Position numbers and translations under genes: made by a program. Below, piece after piece: positions 8,733-16,011 of a stretch of DNA of 26,192 nucleotides. The notes under the pieces are model-generated. The model was not told where the DNA came from, searched no databases, and saw only the letters and a list, made by a program, of their open reading frames with translations. The DNA is from CAZDIO01 sp964505555 (GTDB taxonomy: Bacteria; Bdellovibrionota_C; UBA2361; SZUA-149; CAZDIO01). The stretch is taken from contig CAZDIO010000146.1 of the NCBI GenBank assembly GCA_964505555.1, positions 1 through 26,192 of the forward strand, in the 5' to 3' direction. The stretch's first letter is position 1, and the number at the start of each line of letters is the position of its first letter.

Positions 8733-8813
8733 TGAACACAGAGTTTCACGGGGTTTCACAGAGTTAAGATTATTGATTTTTACTCTGTGAAACCCCGTGA
8801 AACTCTGTGTTCA
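8733..8813. repeat. Palindromic repeat family 2 (cacagag type), perfect 32-bp arms
   Basis: Arms 8733-8764 and 8782-8813 are perfect reverse complements over 32 nt with a 17-nt loop. The arm starts tgaacacagagtttcac. It lies 86 bp upstream of the chosen RDD start. The closest relative in the window is at 17733-17824, and a decayed relative is at 13752-13805. No transposase is associated. Confidence 0.95.
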
Positions 8814-8915
8814 ATAATCTCTGACTTAATTACATTCGGAAGAGAACTAAATTTAATAGAAAATTGGGGAGTTGAAGTCAGCCACCACAACGCTATTAAA
8901 CTAACCATGAAAGGT

Positions 8916-8953
8916 ACCACCCGGGCACTGGCAACTGCCAGCGCCCGGGTGGT
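8916..8953 (-). terminator. Strong GC-rich hairpin 3' of a small minus-strand ORF
   Basis: The stem accacccgggc / gcccgggtggt encloses ctggca / tgccag with a 2-nt loop. The only internal mismatch is A opposite C on the plus strand, which becomes a G-U wobble in minus-strand RNA. The hairpin is therefore fully paired, at 18 bp, only if transcribed from the minus strand. It lies about 45 nt past the stop of the small ORF 9000-9152. The trailing uracil tract is short (ACCUUUC), so termination efficiency is uncertain. Confidence 0.7.
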
Positions 8954-8999
8954 GTGAATCTACGTCAAGCCCGAGAGCTTGCCGTAGACTGCTCCTTGG

Positions 9000-9152
9000 C
9001 TACATGATGCGGATGGCAGTGCTCTGGATCGGCAGCGCGAAGGTGTTGCGCAGATCGCACGCGACGTCGTTCTTCTTCGGCGTGTGAGCATTGAACCGCA
9101 TCGGATCTTCGGCGAAACAGCAACCAACCAACAGACGAGTTTGCATCTTCAT
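9000..9152 (-). CDS. Small hypothetical protein, 50 aa
   Basis: The ATG at 9152 is preceded by GGAGAGCTACG, a reasonable ribosome-binding site. The frame is open further upstream but has no such site there. The peptide begins MKMQTRLLVGCCFAEDP. Codons are GC-ending and strongly biased (AAG, CTG, CGC, ATC, GCG), unlike the AT-leaning codons of the neighbouring genes. A GC-rich hairpin follows downstream on the same strand. No family is recognised. It contains three cysteines, including an adjacent pair. The combination of ribosome site, codon bias and hairpin supports a real transferred small gene, but the shortness keeps confidence moderate. Confidence 0.5.
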   Translation of the reverse strand: MKMQTRLLVGCCFAEDPMRFNAHTPKKNDVACDLRNTFALPIQSTAIRIM

Positions 9153-9201
9153 CGTAGCTCTCCGAAAGTTCGAGGGCGAATAGCCCCCTGGAAAGAGAAC
9201 C

Positions 9202-9242
9202 CCGGTTGATAGCCGCGGCTCCATGCCGTAGCTCTCAACCGG
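9202..9242 (-). other. Symmetric stem-loop in the putative 5' leader of the 50-aa ORF
   Basis: Read on the minus strand: CCGGTTGA, AGC, CGGC, a 5-nt loop, then GCCG, GCT, TCAACCGG, giving a 41-nt hairpin with small symmetric internal loops. It lies between the terminator at 9245-9283 and the start codon at 9152. It could be a leader structure or part of a small RNA. No known riboswitch class is recognised. Confidence 0.5.
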
Positions 9243-9244
9243 TG

Positions 9245-9283
9245 AAAAAAACGATCGGACGGCGAGACCGCGTTCCGCCGTCC
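9245..9283 (-). terminator. Rho-independent terminator
   Basis: On the minus strand the stem GGACGGCG / CGCCGTCC (8 bp, extended by a G-U pair) is followed after GATCG by a run of seven T (9251-9245). It begins 21 nt past the stop of the minus-strand ORF 9304-9681. Stem plus T-run is the classic intrinsic terminator, and orientation is clear. Confidence 0.8.
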
Positions 9284-9303
9284 AAGTTACGTTCCTCCAC
9301 TCG

Positions 9304-9681
9304 TTAGCCAGAAAGCACGTATTGAGCACGCGCTTTCCTGCCTGCAGGAGGTGCAGGCATAAATAAGGAAACCGAAGCCTCCTTTTTACTATCCCACGCC
9401 GTAACTGCTGTGTGGCGGGGGAGGCCTGACATTTGTGCCAACGTAAGATCGATTTTTTTGCGTCGGGTCAATCTAATATTCCGTCGAGGGGACGTGCTCT
9501 TAGAACGCCAGAGCGCCGCTGCCTCACGGTCAAGACTCCGATCTGCTGTTTTGACGATCAACGCAGGTACAGATGCCCAGCACACAAGCTTGATAGAAAA
9601 ATTACGATAAGAAGCTCCTTTCTTATTGACGGCCAAAGTTTTCTTAAACCAAGTAGGAAACCCCCGTCTAGAGTCTCCCAC
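9304..9681 (-). CDS. Possible hypothetical basic protein, up to 125 aa
   Basis: This is an open frame beginning with GTG at 9681, with no clear ribosome-binding site, ending 21 nt before an intrinsic terminator on the same strand. The product is basic, with a central RRNIRLTRRKK stretch, and resembles no family I know. The true start may be internal. The region also contains several stem-loops (9341-9358, 9607-9626, 9694-9724), so it could instead be a non-coding transcript. Terminator placement is the main support. Confidence 0.3.
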   Translation of the reverse strand: MGDSRRGFPTWFKKTLAVNKKGASYRNFSIKLVCWASVPALIVKTADRSLDREAAALWRSKSTSPRRNIRLTRRKKIDLTLAQMSGLPRHTAVTAWDSKKEASVSLFMPAPPAGRKARAQYVLSG

Positions 9682-10130
9682 TCACGCGCCAACCAATTAA
9701 ACAGTGTAAAACACCGCTTAATTGATTAGCGCATGGAAAAATCCTTTATAGGCTGACTTCCTCCCATCCGAGTAAGGCTTAGATCTGTTAATTAGTTTGA
9801 ATGCCCCTGTCGTTGCGAGCCCGGCCGCCGGGCCTCCCGGCTCGCAACGACAGGGAATAGAGAGCTCATTTCTATTGTTAGAGCTTTTCGTGTGATTTTT
9901 ATCTAAGAATTTTTTTGAACAAGGGTAAAACCTTCCCGAAAAGGAGGAGTCCTTTTACATTACCCAGACAGTACAGCTATTAAAAGAGCGCTGGTACATA
10001 CCTAGCCAGTATCTTCAATCGACGTAACATCTCTGTTAGAAATGTGTCAATGGAGTCAATTGGAAATTGGTGGATAACAGAGCTAATACACTACGGTAGT
10101 TACGGATTTTCGCGCTCAAAAATTGCGCGA
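9682..10130. other. Intergenic region without a supported gene
   Basis: Between the possible ORF and the TolC-like gene I see a symmetric hairpin at 9694-9724 (caattaa / ttaattg outside, gtgt / acac inside) and a short copy of repeat family 1 at 9805-9855. The rest is AT-rich sequence without an open frame or known RNA motif. A small dyad, cgcg...cgcg, lies near 10110-10128 close to the TolC stop but lacks a trailing T-run on the minus strand. Confidence 0.6.
9805..9855. repeat. Palindromic repeat family 1, short form with GC-rich core
   Basis: Arms ccctgtcgttgcgag (9805-9819) and ctcgcaacgacaggg (9841-9855) are perfect reverse complements around a 21-nt GC-rich core (9820-9840). The core is, in reverse orientation and with one change, the same block inserted in the longer copy at 16531-16551. 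The aagcaatctc block of the longer copies is absent. Confidence 0.95.
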
Positions 10131-11498
10131 TTATGACAACGATTGGACCCCCATCTCTTTTAACATTCTCGCTATGGCAACGTTGTAATCATACAATGCA
10201 CGCACTTCGTTTGATCGTGCGTCGCTAAGTGCCACTTGAGCATCAAGCACTTCAAGTTGAATCCCTGTGCCAGCATCAAGGCGAGCTCGAGCAAGACGCT
10301 GACTCTCTTCGGCTTGTTCAACAACTTTTCGTGAGGCGTTTACTAGTTCTCGTGCTTCAATAAACAGCGAGTATGCACGACGAAGCTCAACATCGATATC
10401 GAGTTTTGTTTGCGCCTGGGTAAGTTTTGCAAGGGTCTCATTTGAACGAGCCTGTTTAACGCGTCCTGCAGTTTCAAAGCTATCAAAAATACTCCAGGTT
10501 CCCTGAACTCCAGCGCGCCATCCTTCTACGTTATCTTGAAAATCAGAGCTGAACTGTGACTTATCAGCTCCGTAGCTGACGTATCCAGCAACATCAGGAA
10601 GGTATCCTGCCTTTGCAGCGCGCACACCTTTTTTCTCAGCTTCAACCAGAGATTCAAAGCGTTTTAGTTCAGGGCGGTTTGAGAATGCCTTCTCTAATGC
10701 CGAGGTGAGTGAAAGTTCAACTGGGGTAAAAGAAAGTTCGCCAAGAACAATCAACGGCTCCCTGTTTGCCTCCCCCTTTTCAAGAGAAGTCATTCCAAGC
10801 AATCGACTTAACTCTTCAAGGGCAAGACGATAATAGTTATTTGCACGAATTAACGGTGCTCTGCTGTTTGCAAGTTCTACCTCAGCACGAAGCACATTAA
10901 AGTCAGAGATCGATCCCACATCGCGTTTATTTTTTGCAGACTCAAGCTCCTCTTCAAGAAGTTCAACGGTTTGTTCGTTAACTTTAATTTGTGATCGGGC
11001 AAGAAGGACAGCATAGTATTGCTGTTTTACCTGAAACATCACTTCGTTTATTACAGCTTCTAGTTGTGCATGGGCGGCCTCAATTCGAAGTTGATCTCGC
11101 GCCGTTGCCGCAAGACGTTGTCCCCCACTATAAATACTTTGTTCAAGTACAATATCGGCGGACCAATTGTATTCTGTTCCAAAGCTCTCTCCATTTAGTG
11201 TTTGTATCCGACTCTCATCTGTTTGGTCGAGGGAGGAGCGAAGTGAGATATGAGGAAAGAGCCTGCCTCGTGTTTCAATGTATACTCCTTGCTGTCGCTC
11301 AATTTCCTCCTTTGCATTTAGTATTTGAAAGTTTTTCTCAAGCGCTTTATCCAAGCACTGATTGAGGTCGTAGGACACGAGAGGATCGGTGCTTTTCTCC
11401 TCACCAGATGCGGGAACAGTGCAGAAGGAGAGAAAGCAAAAGAGCGAAAAAAAGCACGTTAGAAGAAACGAACGGTCATTGTATTTTCGGTTTTTCAT
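10131..11498 (-). CDS. TolC-family outer-membrane channel protein
   Basis: This 455-aa protein has an N-terminal signal peptide with a hydrophobic stretch at about 11-28 and likely cleavage after PASG near 29-32. The mature part has the two-repeat helical layout of TolC/OprM proteins: DLNQCLDKALEKNFQI near the start, then long coiled-coil helices, LEQSIYSGG, RAEVELANSR, and in the second repeat TWSIFDSFETAG and GIQLEVLDAQVALSDAR. TolC proteins form trimeric channels spanning outer membrane and periplasm for export with an inner-membrane pump and an adaptor. Neither an adaptor nor a pump gene is adjacent, so it serves a partner encoded elsewhere. The cysteine in LSFC lacks a proper lipobox, so it is probably not a lipoprotein. 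Confidence 0.93.
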   Translation of the reverse strand: MKNRKYNDRSFLLTCFFSLFCFLSFCTVPASGEEKSTDPLVSYDLNQCLDKALEKNFQILNAKEEIERQQGVYIETRGRLFPHISLRSSLDQTDESRIQTLNGESFGTEYNWSADIVLEQSIYSGGQRLAATARDQLRIEAAHAQLEAVINEVMFQVKQQYYAVLLARSQIKVNEQTVELLEEELESAKNKRDVGSISDFNVLRAEVELANSRAPLIRANNYYRLALEELSRLLGMTSLEKGEANREPLIVLGELSFTPVELSLTSALEKAFSNRPELKRFESLVEAEKKGVRAAKAGYLPDVAGYVSYGADKSQFSSDFQDNVEGWRAGVQGTWSIFDSFETAGRVKQARSNETLAKLTQAQTKLDIDVELRRAYSLFIEARELVNASRKVVEQAEESQRLARARLDAGTGIQLEVLDAQVALSDARSNEVRALYDYNVAIARMLKEMGVQSLS

Positions 11499-11807
11499 GC
11501 TTAATAATATGTAGCTTCTTAGACACTTTTTCTAACAAATTTTTTTTGCTCTCGTTCTATAAGCTTTCTAGAGGCTAGACACCACTTTAGGGAGAGGGCT
11601 ATTTCTCCTTAAGGCGTTACTGTTAACCTGAGCGTAAATAGGGTATAGTGTATATATGAATACAGCATTCAAGTAAGCTAGTTTGTAACTGTTTGATTTT
11701 GTTATTAAATTTTAGTTAATTGATGCAAGAAGGGGCAAGGGTCGTTTTTCTTATATATATAGTGTATCTAATATAAATAGCAGACAGAAATCGACACTAA
11801 TTAAATT
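11499..11807. promoter_or_regulatory. Divergent intergenic region upstream of suf and tolC-like genes
   Basis: These 309 bp separate the divergent TolC-like and sufA genes and must hold both promoters. The suf-proximal half is very AT-rich. The 10-mer tatagtgtat occurs twice in direct orientation, at 11644-11653 and 11758-11767, the second about 40 bp before the sufA start. I do not recognise an IscR, SufR or Fur site, and no pair of -35 and -10 boxes with correct spacing is convincing. Regulatory meaning of the repeat is inference. Confidence 0.45.
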
Positions 11808-12188
11808 ATGGAACAAAGAGAACACTTAGAGGAAACAGCGTCAGCTTCATCGAGCCAAAGTGAGCTTCCAGTAACGCTCAGTGAGAAGGCCATTGAGATG
11901 GTAAAGCTCGCACTTCAAGAAGAGGGACTTGCAAATCACGGGCTGCGGATCGCTGTTCGTGGTGGAGGGTGTTCAGGGCTTGAGTATGCGCTTGATTTTA
12001 GCGAGGCTTCTCGGCCTGGAGATACGGTGTTTGAAGTAAGTGGCCTTAAAGTTTTTATCGACATGGCGAGTGCCAACTATCTCAAAGGAACCACGATCGA
12101 TTATGTCGCTGGACTCAATGGCACAGGATTTAAGTTCCACAATCCAAACGCAAAACGTACCTGTGGTTGTGGGAGTTCGTTTAGTTAA
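11808..12188 (+). CDS. sufA: A-type Fe-S carrier protein SufA
   Basis: This 126-aa protein has the HesB/IscA domain from about 21 to 126 with the three conserved cysteines: C55 in RGGGCSGLEY, and C119 and C121 in CGCG. A-type carriers accept Fe-S clusters from the SufBCD scaffold and pass them to apo-proteins. A 20-residue polar serine-rich leader precedes the domain. It is first in the suf operon, 115 bp upstream of sufB. The SufA name is based on operon position, because ErpA and IscA share the same residues. Confidence 0.93.
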   Translation: MEQREHLEETASASSSQSELPVTLSEKAIEMVKLALQEEGLANHGLRIAVRGGGCSGLEYALDFSEASRPGDTVFEVSGLKVFIDMASANYLKGTTIDYVAGLNGTGFKFHNPNAKRTCGCGSSFS

Positions 12189-12303
12189 GTCGGTTACAGA
12201 AGAAGACTAGAACGAATAAAGTTTTATAAACGGGGGTGTCAGCGCCAAGTCTGAGTAAACCCCAACCAATTACGAACAAGAGGCGTGAAAGGGACGCATA
12301 ACA

Positions 12304-13743
12304 ATGCAGGAACCAGTGTTAGAAGATCTTGCAAATCGGGAATATAAATACGGCTTTGTTACAGACATCGAAGCTGACTCTGCGCCCGTAGGTCTTAACG
12401 AAGATATCATCCGTTTTATCTCCGAGAAGAAAGGCGAACCACAGTTCATGTTGGATTGGCGTTTGCGAGCTTATCGCAAATGGCTAGAGATGAAGGAGCC
12501 ACATTGGGCATTTGTTAACTACCCCCCCATTGATTATCAAAATTCAATTTACTATTCAGCTCCCAAACAAAAGGTATCGAAGCAAAGCTTAGATGAGGTT
12601 GATCCTGAGCTTTTAAGAACGTATGAAAAGTTAGGGATTCCACTTCATGAACAAAAACTCTTAGCTGGAGTTGCGGTCGATGCTGTTTTTGACAGTGTCT
12701 CGGTGGCAACGACGTATAAAAAGGAACTTGAGAAACATGGGATTATCTTCTGTTCCTTCTCTGAGGCAGTAAGAGAGCATCCAGAACTTATAAAAAAATA
12801 TTTAGGCTCTGTTGTTCCCTACACAGATAATTTTTATGCCACTCTGAACTCAGCAGTGTTTACCGATGGCTCCTTTGTGTATGTCCCTCCAGGGGTGCGG
12901 TGTCCGCTTGAACTTTCTACCTACTTTCGAATTAATGCAGAAAACACCGGACAGTTTGAGAGAACACTGATCGTTGCAGATAAGGGAAGTTACGTAAGTT
13001 ACTTAGAAGGTTGTACTGCGCCGATACGTGATGAAAATCAACTCCATGCTGCGGTGGTAGAGCTCGTAGCTCTTGATGATGCACAGATTAAATATTCAAC
13101 GATTCAAAATTGGTACCCCGGAGATAAGCAAGGCAAGGGTGGAATCTATAACTTCGTTACAAAACGAGGGCTCTGTTCTGGGGTAAATTCGAAGATCTCC
13201 TGGACTCAGGTAGAAACAGGCTCGGCAATTACTTGGAAGTATCCAAGCTGTATTCTCAAAGGGGATAACTCCGTTGGTGAGTTCTATTCTGTTGCGGTAA
13301 CAAACAACTGTCAGCAGGCTGATACCGGAACAAAGATGATTCATATCGGAAAGAACACAAGTAGTACGATTGTCTCGAAGGGTATTTCGGCAGGAGTTGG
13401 ACAAAACTCCTACCGTGGTCTTGTAAAGATGATGAAGAGCGCAGAAAATGCAAGAAACTTCTCTCAGTGTGATTCCCTGCTGATGGGTGATCGGTGTGGC
13501 GCGCATACATTTCCGTATATTGAAGTGCATAACCCCTCAGCTAAGGTAGAGCACGAGGCGACAACTTCAAAGATCGGCGAAGACCAACTCTACTACTGTA
13601 ATCAACGAGGGATCTCGACTGAAGATGCGGTGTCGATGATCGTTCATGGATTTTGCAAAGAGGTCTTTAAGGAGTTGCCGATGGAGTTTGCTGTTGAGGC
13701 ACGGCAGCTATTAGCAATTAGTTTAGAAGGAAGTGTGGGCTAA
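12304..13743 (+). CDS. sufB: Fe-S cluster scaffold subunit SufB
   Basis: This 479-aa protein is of normal SufB length. N-terminal features include LDWRLRAYRKWLEM and the WAFVNYPPIDYQ region. The beta-helix core includes VPPGVRCPLELSTYFRIN. The C-terminal part has the conserved CDSLLMGDRCGAHTFPYIEV stretch, with C389 at the place of the cysteine on which clusters are built in SufB. The protein works in the SufB-SufC2-SufD complex. A purine-rich AAGGGA lies upstream of the start. It is intact. The 146-bp gap to sufC holds a decayed palindromic repeat. Confidence 0.98.
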   Translation: MQEPVLEDLANREYKYGFVTDIEADSAPVGLNEDIIRFISEKKGEPQFMLDWRLRAYRKWLEMKEPHWAFVNYPPIDYQNSIYYSAPKQKVSKQSLDEVDPELLRTYEKLGIPLHEQKLLAGVAVDAVFDSVSVATTYKKELEKHGIIFCSFSEAVREHPELIKKYLGSVVPYTDNFYATLNSAVFTDGSFVYVPPGVRCPLELSTYFRINAENTGQFERTLIVADKGSYVSYLEGCTAPIRDENQLHAAVVELVALDDAQIKYSTIQNWYPGDKQGKGGIYNFVTKRGLCSGVNSKISWTQVETGSAITWKYPSCILKGDNSVGEFYSVAVTNNCQQADTGTKMIHIGKNTSSTIVSKGISAGVGQNSYRGLVKMMKSAENARNFSQCDSLLMGDRCGAHTFPYIEVHNPSAKVEHEATTSKIGEDQLYYCNQRGISTEDAVSMIVHGFCKEVFKELPMEFAVEARQLLAISLEGSVG

Positions 13744-13751
13744 TTATTCTT

Positions 13752-13805
13752 TTCTCTGCGCCTCTGTGGTTAAAAAAATTATTATCACCACAAAGACACA
13801 GAAAG
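13752..13805. repeat. Decayed palindromic repeat family 2 copy inside the suf operon
   Basis: Arms 13752-13770 and 13787-13805 match at 14 of 19 positions around a 16-nt loop. The left arm contains cctctgtggt and the right arm accacaaagacacag. Four of the five mismatches are C opposite A on the plus strand, which would be G-U pairs in minus-strand RNA. It lies between sufB and sufC, about 85 bp before the sufC start. It may be simply a tolerated insertion. Confidence 0.75.
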
Positions 13806-13889
13806 GTACAAAGAATTTACAAAGAATATAGCTCAGCAGAAAAAGATAAAAAATGAGAGTAAGAAATAAGTAAGGAGAAGACAGAAGAG

Positions 13890-14660
13890 ATGTTGGAAAT
13901 TAAGAATTTACATGTAGCGATTGATGGCAATGAGATCCTTCGTGGACTGAATCTGACAGTCAACGCTGGTGAGGTGCATGCAATCATGGGGGTAAACGGT
14001 TCTGGAAAGAGCACCCTTGCCCATACACTCTCTGGTCGTAAAGAGTATGAAGTGACAGATGGTGGAGTTCAGTTTCTTGGTAAAGATCTTCTTGAGATGG
14101 ATCCTGAAGAACGTGCCTGCGAGGGGATCTTTATGGCGTTTCAGTATCCGGTAGAGCTTCCTGGAGTAAACGCGAGTTACTTCATGCGCACCGCATTAAA
14201 TTCTGTTCGTAAACACCACGGTCTTGAGCCGATCGGAGTTACCGATTTTTCAGCACTCTTGAAAGAAAAAGCAAAACTTCTTGAACTTGATCAAGAGCTC
14301 CTCAATCGTCCAGTAAACGTCGGATTTTCAGGTGGTGAGAAGAAGCGAAATGAGATCTTGCAGATGGCGATTTTAAATCCAAAACTTGCCGTCCTTGATG
14401 AAACAGACTCGGGACTCGATATTGATGCGCTTCAAGTTGTAGCCAAAGGGGTAAACGCGCTTCGAAAAAAAGATAATGCCTTTATTGTTGTTACCCACTA
14501 TCAACGGCTCTTAAATTACATCGTTCCGGATTTTGTTCACGTGATGATTGATGGTCGAATCGTCAGCTCTGGAACAAAGGAGCTCGCTTTTGAGCTTGAG
14601 GAGAAAGGATACGGTTGGATTCGAGAGCAAGCTGGGATCGAAGGGACAGTAAAGGCGTAA
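13890..14660 (+). CDS. sufC: Suf complex ATPase SufC
   Basis: This 256-aa cytosolic ABC-type ATPase has Walker A GVNGSGKST at 34-42, Q-loop Q85 in AFQYP, ABC signature FSGGEKKR at 146-153, Walker B LAVLDE at 166-171, D-loop SGLD and H-loop H203 in VVTHYQR. The modified signature FSGGEKKR is characteristic of SufC. It powers remodelling of SufB-SufD during cluster assembly. A ribosome-binding site AAGGAGAAG lies upstream of the ATG. sufD begins 2 nt after the stop. Confidence 0.98.
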   Translation: MLEIKNLHVAIDGNEILRGLNLTVNAGEVHAIMGVNGSGKSTLAHTLSGRKEYEVTDGGVQFLGKDLLEMDPEERACEGIFMAFQYPVELPGVNASYFMRTALNSVRKHHGLEPIGVTDFSALLKEKAKLLELDQELLNRPVNVGFSGGEKKRNEILQMAILNPKLAVLDETDSGLDIDALQVVAKGVNALRKKDNAFIVVTHYQRLLNYIVPDFVHVMIDGRIVSSGTKELAFELEEKGYGWIREQAGIEGTVKA

Positions 14661-14662
14661 CA

Positions 14663-16009
14663 ATGAGTCTCAGTGCAGAAAAAAGCCCAGAATCAAACCC
14701 GATGAAAATAAATTGGGTGAGAGAGAATTTTCGTGAAGTTGCTACTCGTAAGGAAGCGCAGTCTTCTCTTAAGGTCAGAGAGAAAGCTCTTGAAGCTTTT
14801 TTAGAGCAAGGGTTTCCTACCGGAAGAGATGAAGACTGGAAGTATACGAATCTCTCCCCGCTGACAAAGAACTCATTCTCACTTGCAAAAGAGGAACAGA
14901 TTTCAAAAGAAGCGCTCTCTCCTTTTCTTATTCAGGGGCTTGATTGCTACCAGATGGTATTTGTCAACGGCCATTTTGCTAGCTCCTTATCAAGCGTAGA
15001 GGGGTTAAAAGATGGAGTAGAGATCTCTCCATTTTCTGCTCTTTCTGAACTTCCAGTAGATGATCCAAAACAGGTAGCTTTTTTGCGTCATGCTGTTAGT
15101 GCGGCACAGACTCAAGCGCTGATCTCTTTAAATACTGCACTTGTTTCTGATGGTGTGTTTGTGCACATCAAAAAAGAAAAAGTTTTAGCCAAACCTCTTC
15201 ACGTTATTTTTGTCACCGCGGGCAGTCAGGAAAACGTTTCTACCTATACACGAGTGTTTGTTGTTAGTGAGGAAAAAAGCGAGGGAACGGTTATTGAGAG
15301 TCATGTTTCTCTTGGTAATCTTTCTTATTTTGTAAGCACACAAACAGAGTGCTTTCTTGAAGAAAACGCAAAGCTGACCCATCTAAAAATTCAAGAGGAA
15401 TCAAAGCAGTCGTTTCATCTTGCAAACACGCGCGTTTATCAAAAAAAGCAAAGTAAGTTTTTTAACACCGTGTTTCATAACGGTGGAGCTCTTGTTCGAA
15501 ATGAGATTGAGGCAGTACTCGAAGGCTCTGAATGTGAGACGGTGTTAAATGGATTAACCCTTGCTTCTGGAAAACAGCATATCGACAACACGACTGTTAT
15601 TGATCATGCAAAACCACACTGCTTAAGCACCGAGCGTTACAAAGGCATTTATCGCGATCACGCCAAAGGGGTGTTTTTTGGAACTATTATTGTCAGACAA
15701 GACGCCCAGAAGACAAACGCCATTCAATCAAATAACAGTCTTCTTCTTTCTGAGAATGCTTCTATTCATACCCGCCCCCAGTTAAAGATCTGGGCCGATG
15801 ATGTGCGCTGCACCCATGGAGCCACGGTTGGTCAACTTGATGAGCAAGCACTTTTCTATCTTCGCTCACGGGGTATTGATAAAGAGACGGCACAAGGGAT
15901 GCTGATTGAGGCGTTTGTTTCTGAAGTATTTGATGGTCTTGAAAGTGAATCGCTTCGTAAGCATTTAACAGAGCGACTTAGCGTGGCTCTAGCAACGGAG
16001 AGTATCTAA
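14663..16009 (+). CDS. sufD: Fe-S cluster assembly subunit SufD
   Basis: The ATG at 14663, 2 nt after the sufC stop, gives 448 aa. A longer frame begins inside sufC and is not needed. The N-terminal part carries GFPTGRDEDWKYTNLSPL, typical of SufD. The C-terminal beta-helix has LLLSENASIHTRPQLKIW and DDVRCTHGATVGQLDE, with C383 and the conserved H385. SufD pairs with SufB and is needed for iron entry. sufU starts 2 nt after the stop, where sufS would be expected in many operons. Confidence 0.97.
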   Translation: MSLSAEKSPESNPMKINWVRENFREVATRKEAQSSLKVREKALEAFLEQGFPTGRDEDWKYTNLSPLTKNSFSLAKEEQISKEALSPFLIQGLDCYQMVFVNGHFASSLSSVEGLKDGVEISPFSALSELPVDDPKQVAFLRHAVSAAQTQALISLNTALVSDGVFVHIKKEKVLAKPLHVIFVTAGSQENVSTYTRVFVVSEEKSEGTVIESHVSLGNLSYFVSTQTECFLEENAKLTHLKIQEESKQSFHLANTRVYQKKQSKFFNTVFHNGGALVRNEIEAVLEGSECETVLNGLTLASGKQHIDNTTVIDHAKPHCLSTERYKGIYRDHAKGVFFGTIIVRQDAQKTNAIQSNNSLLLSENASIHTRPQLKIWADDVRCTHGATVGQLDEQALFYLRSRGIDKETAQGMLIEAFVSEVFDGLESESLRKHLTERLSVALATESI

Positions 16010-16011
16010 CA

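Noticed and set aside
8648..8749. Upstream RDD start at 8749
   Set aside because: It would add 34 unconserved residues and begin inside the palindromic repeat. MRVSLPEQVW is the normal family N-terminus.
9433..9729. Plus-strand open frames opposite the 9304-9681 ORF
   Set aside because: No ribosome site, no family resemblance, and both clear signals nearby (terminator, codon bias of the adjacent gene) belong to the minus strand.
9304..9780. tmRNA, RNase P RNA, SRP RNA or a cobalamin riboswitch in the gene-poor region
   Set aside because: I looked for their core motifs on both strands by eye and found none. A covariance-model scan would settle this.
13096..13530. Long minus-strand open frame inside sufB
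   Set aside because: It is a shadow of the intact, well-conserved sufB frame, with no family resemblance.
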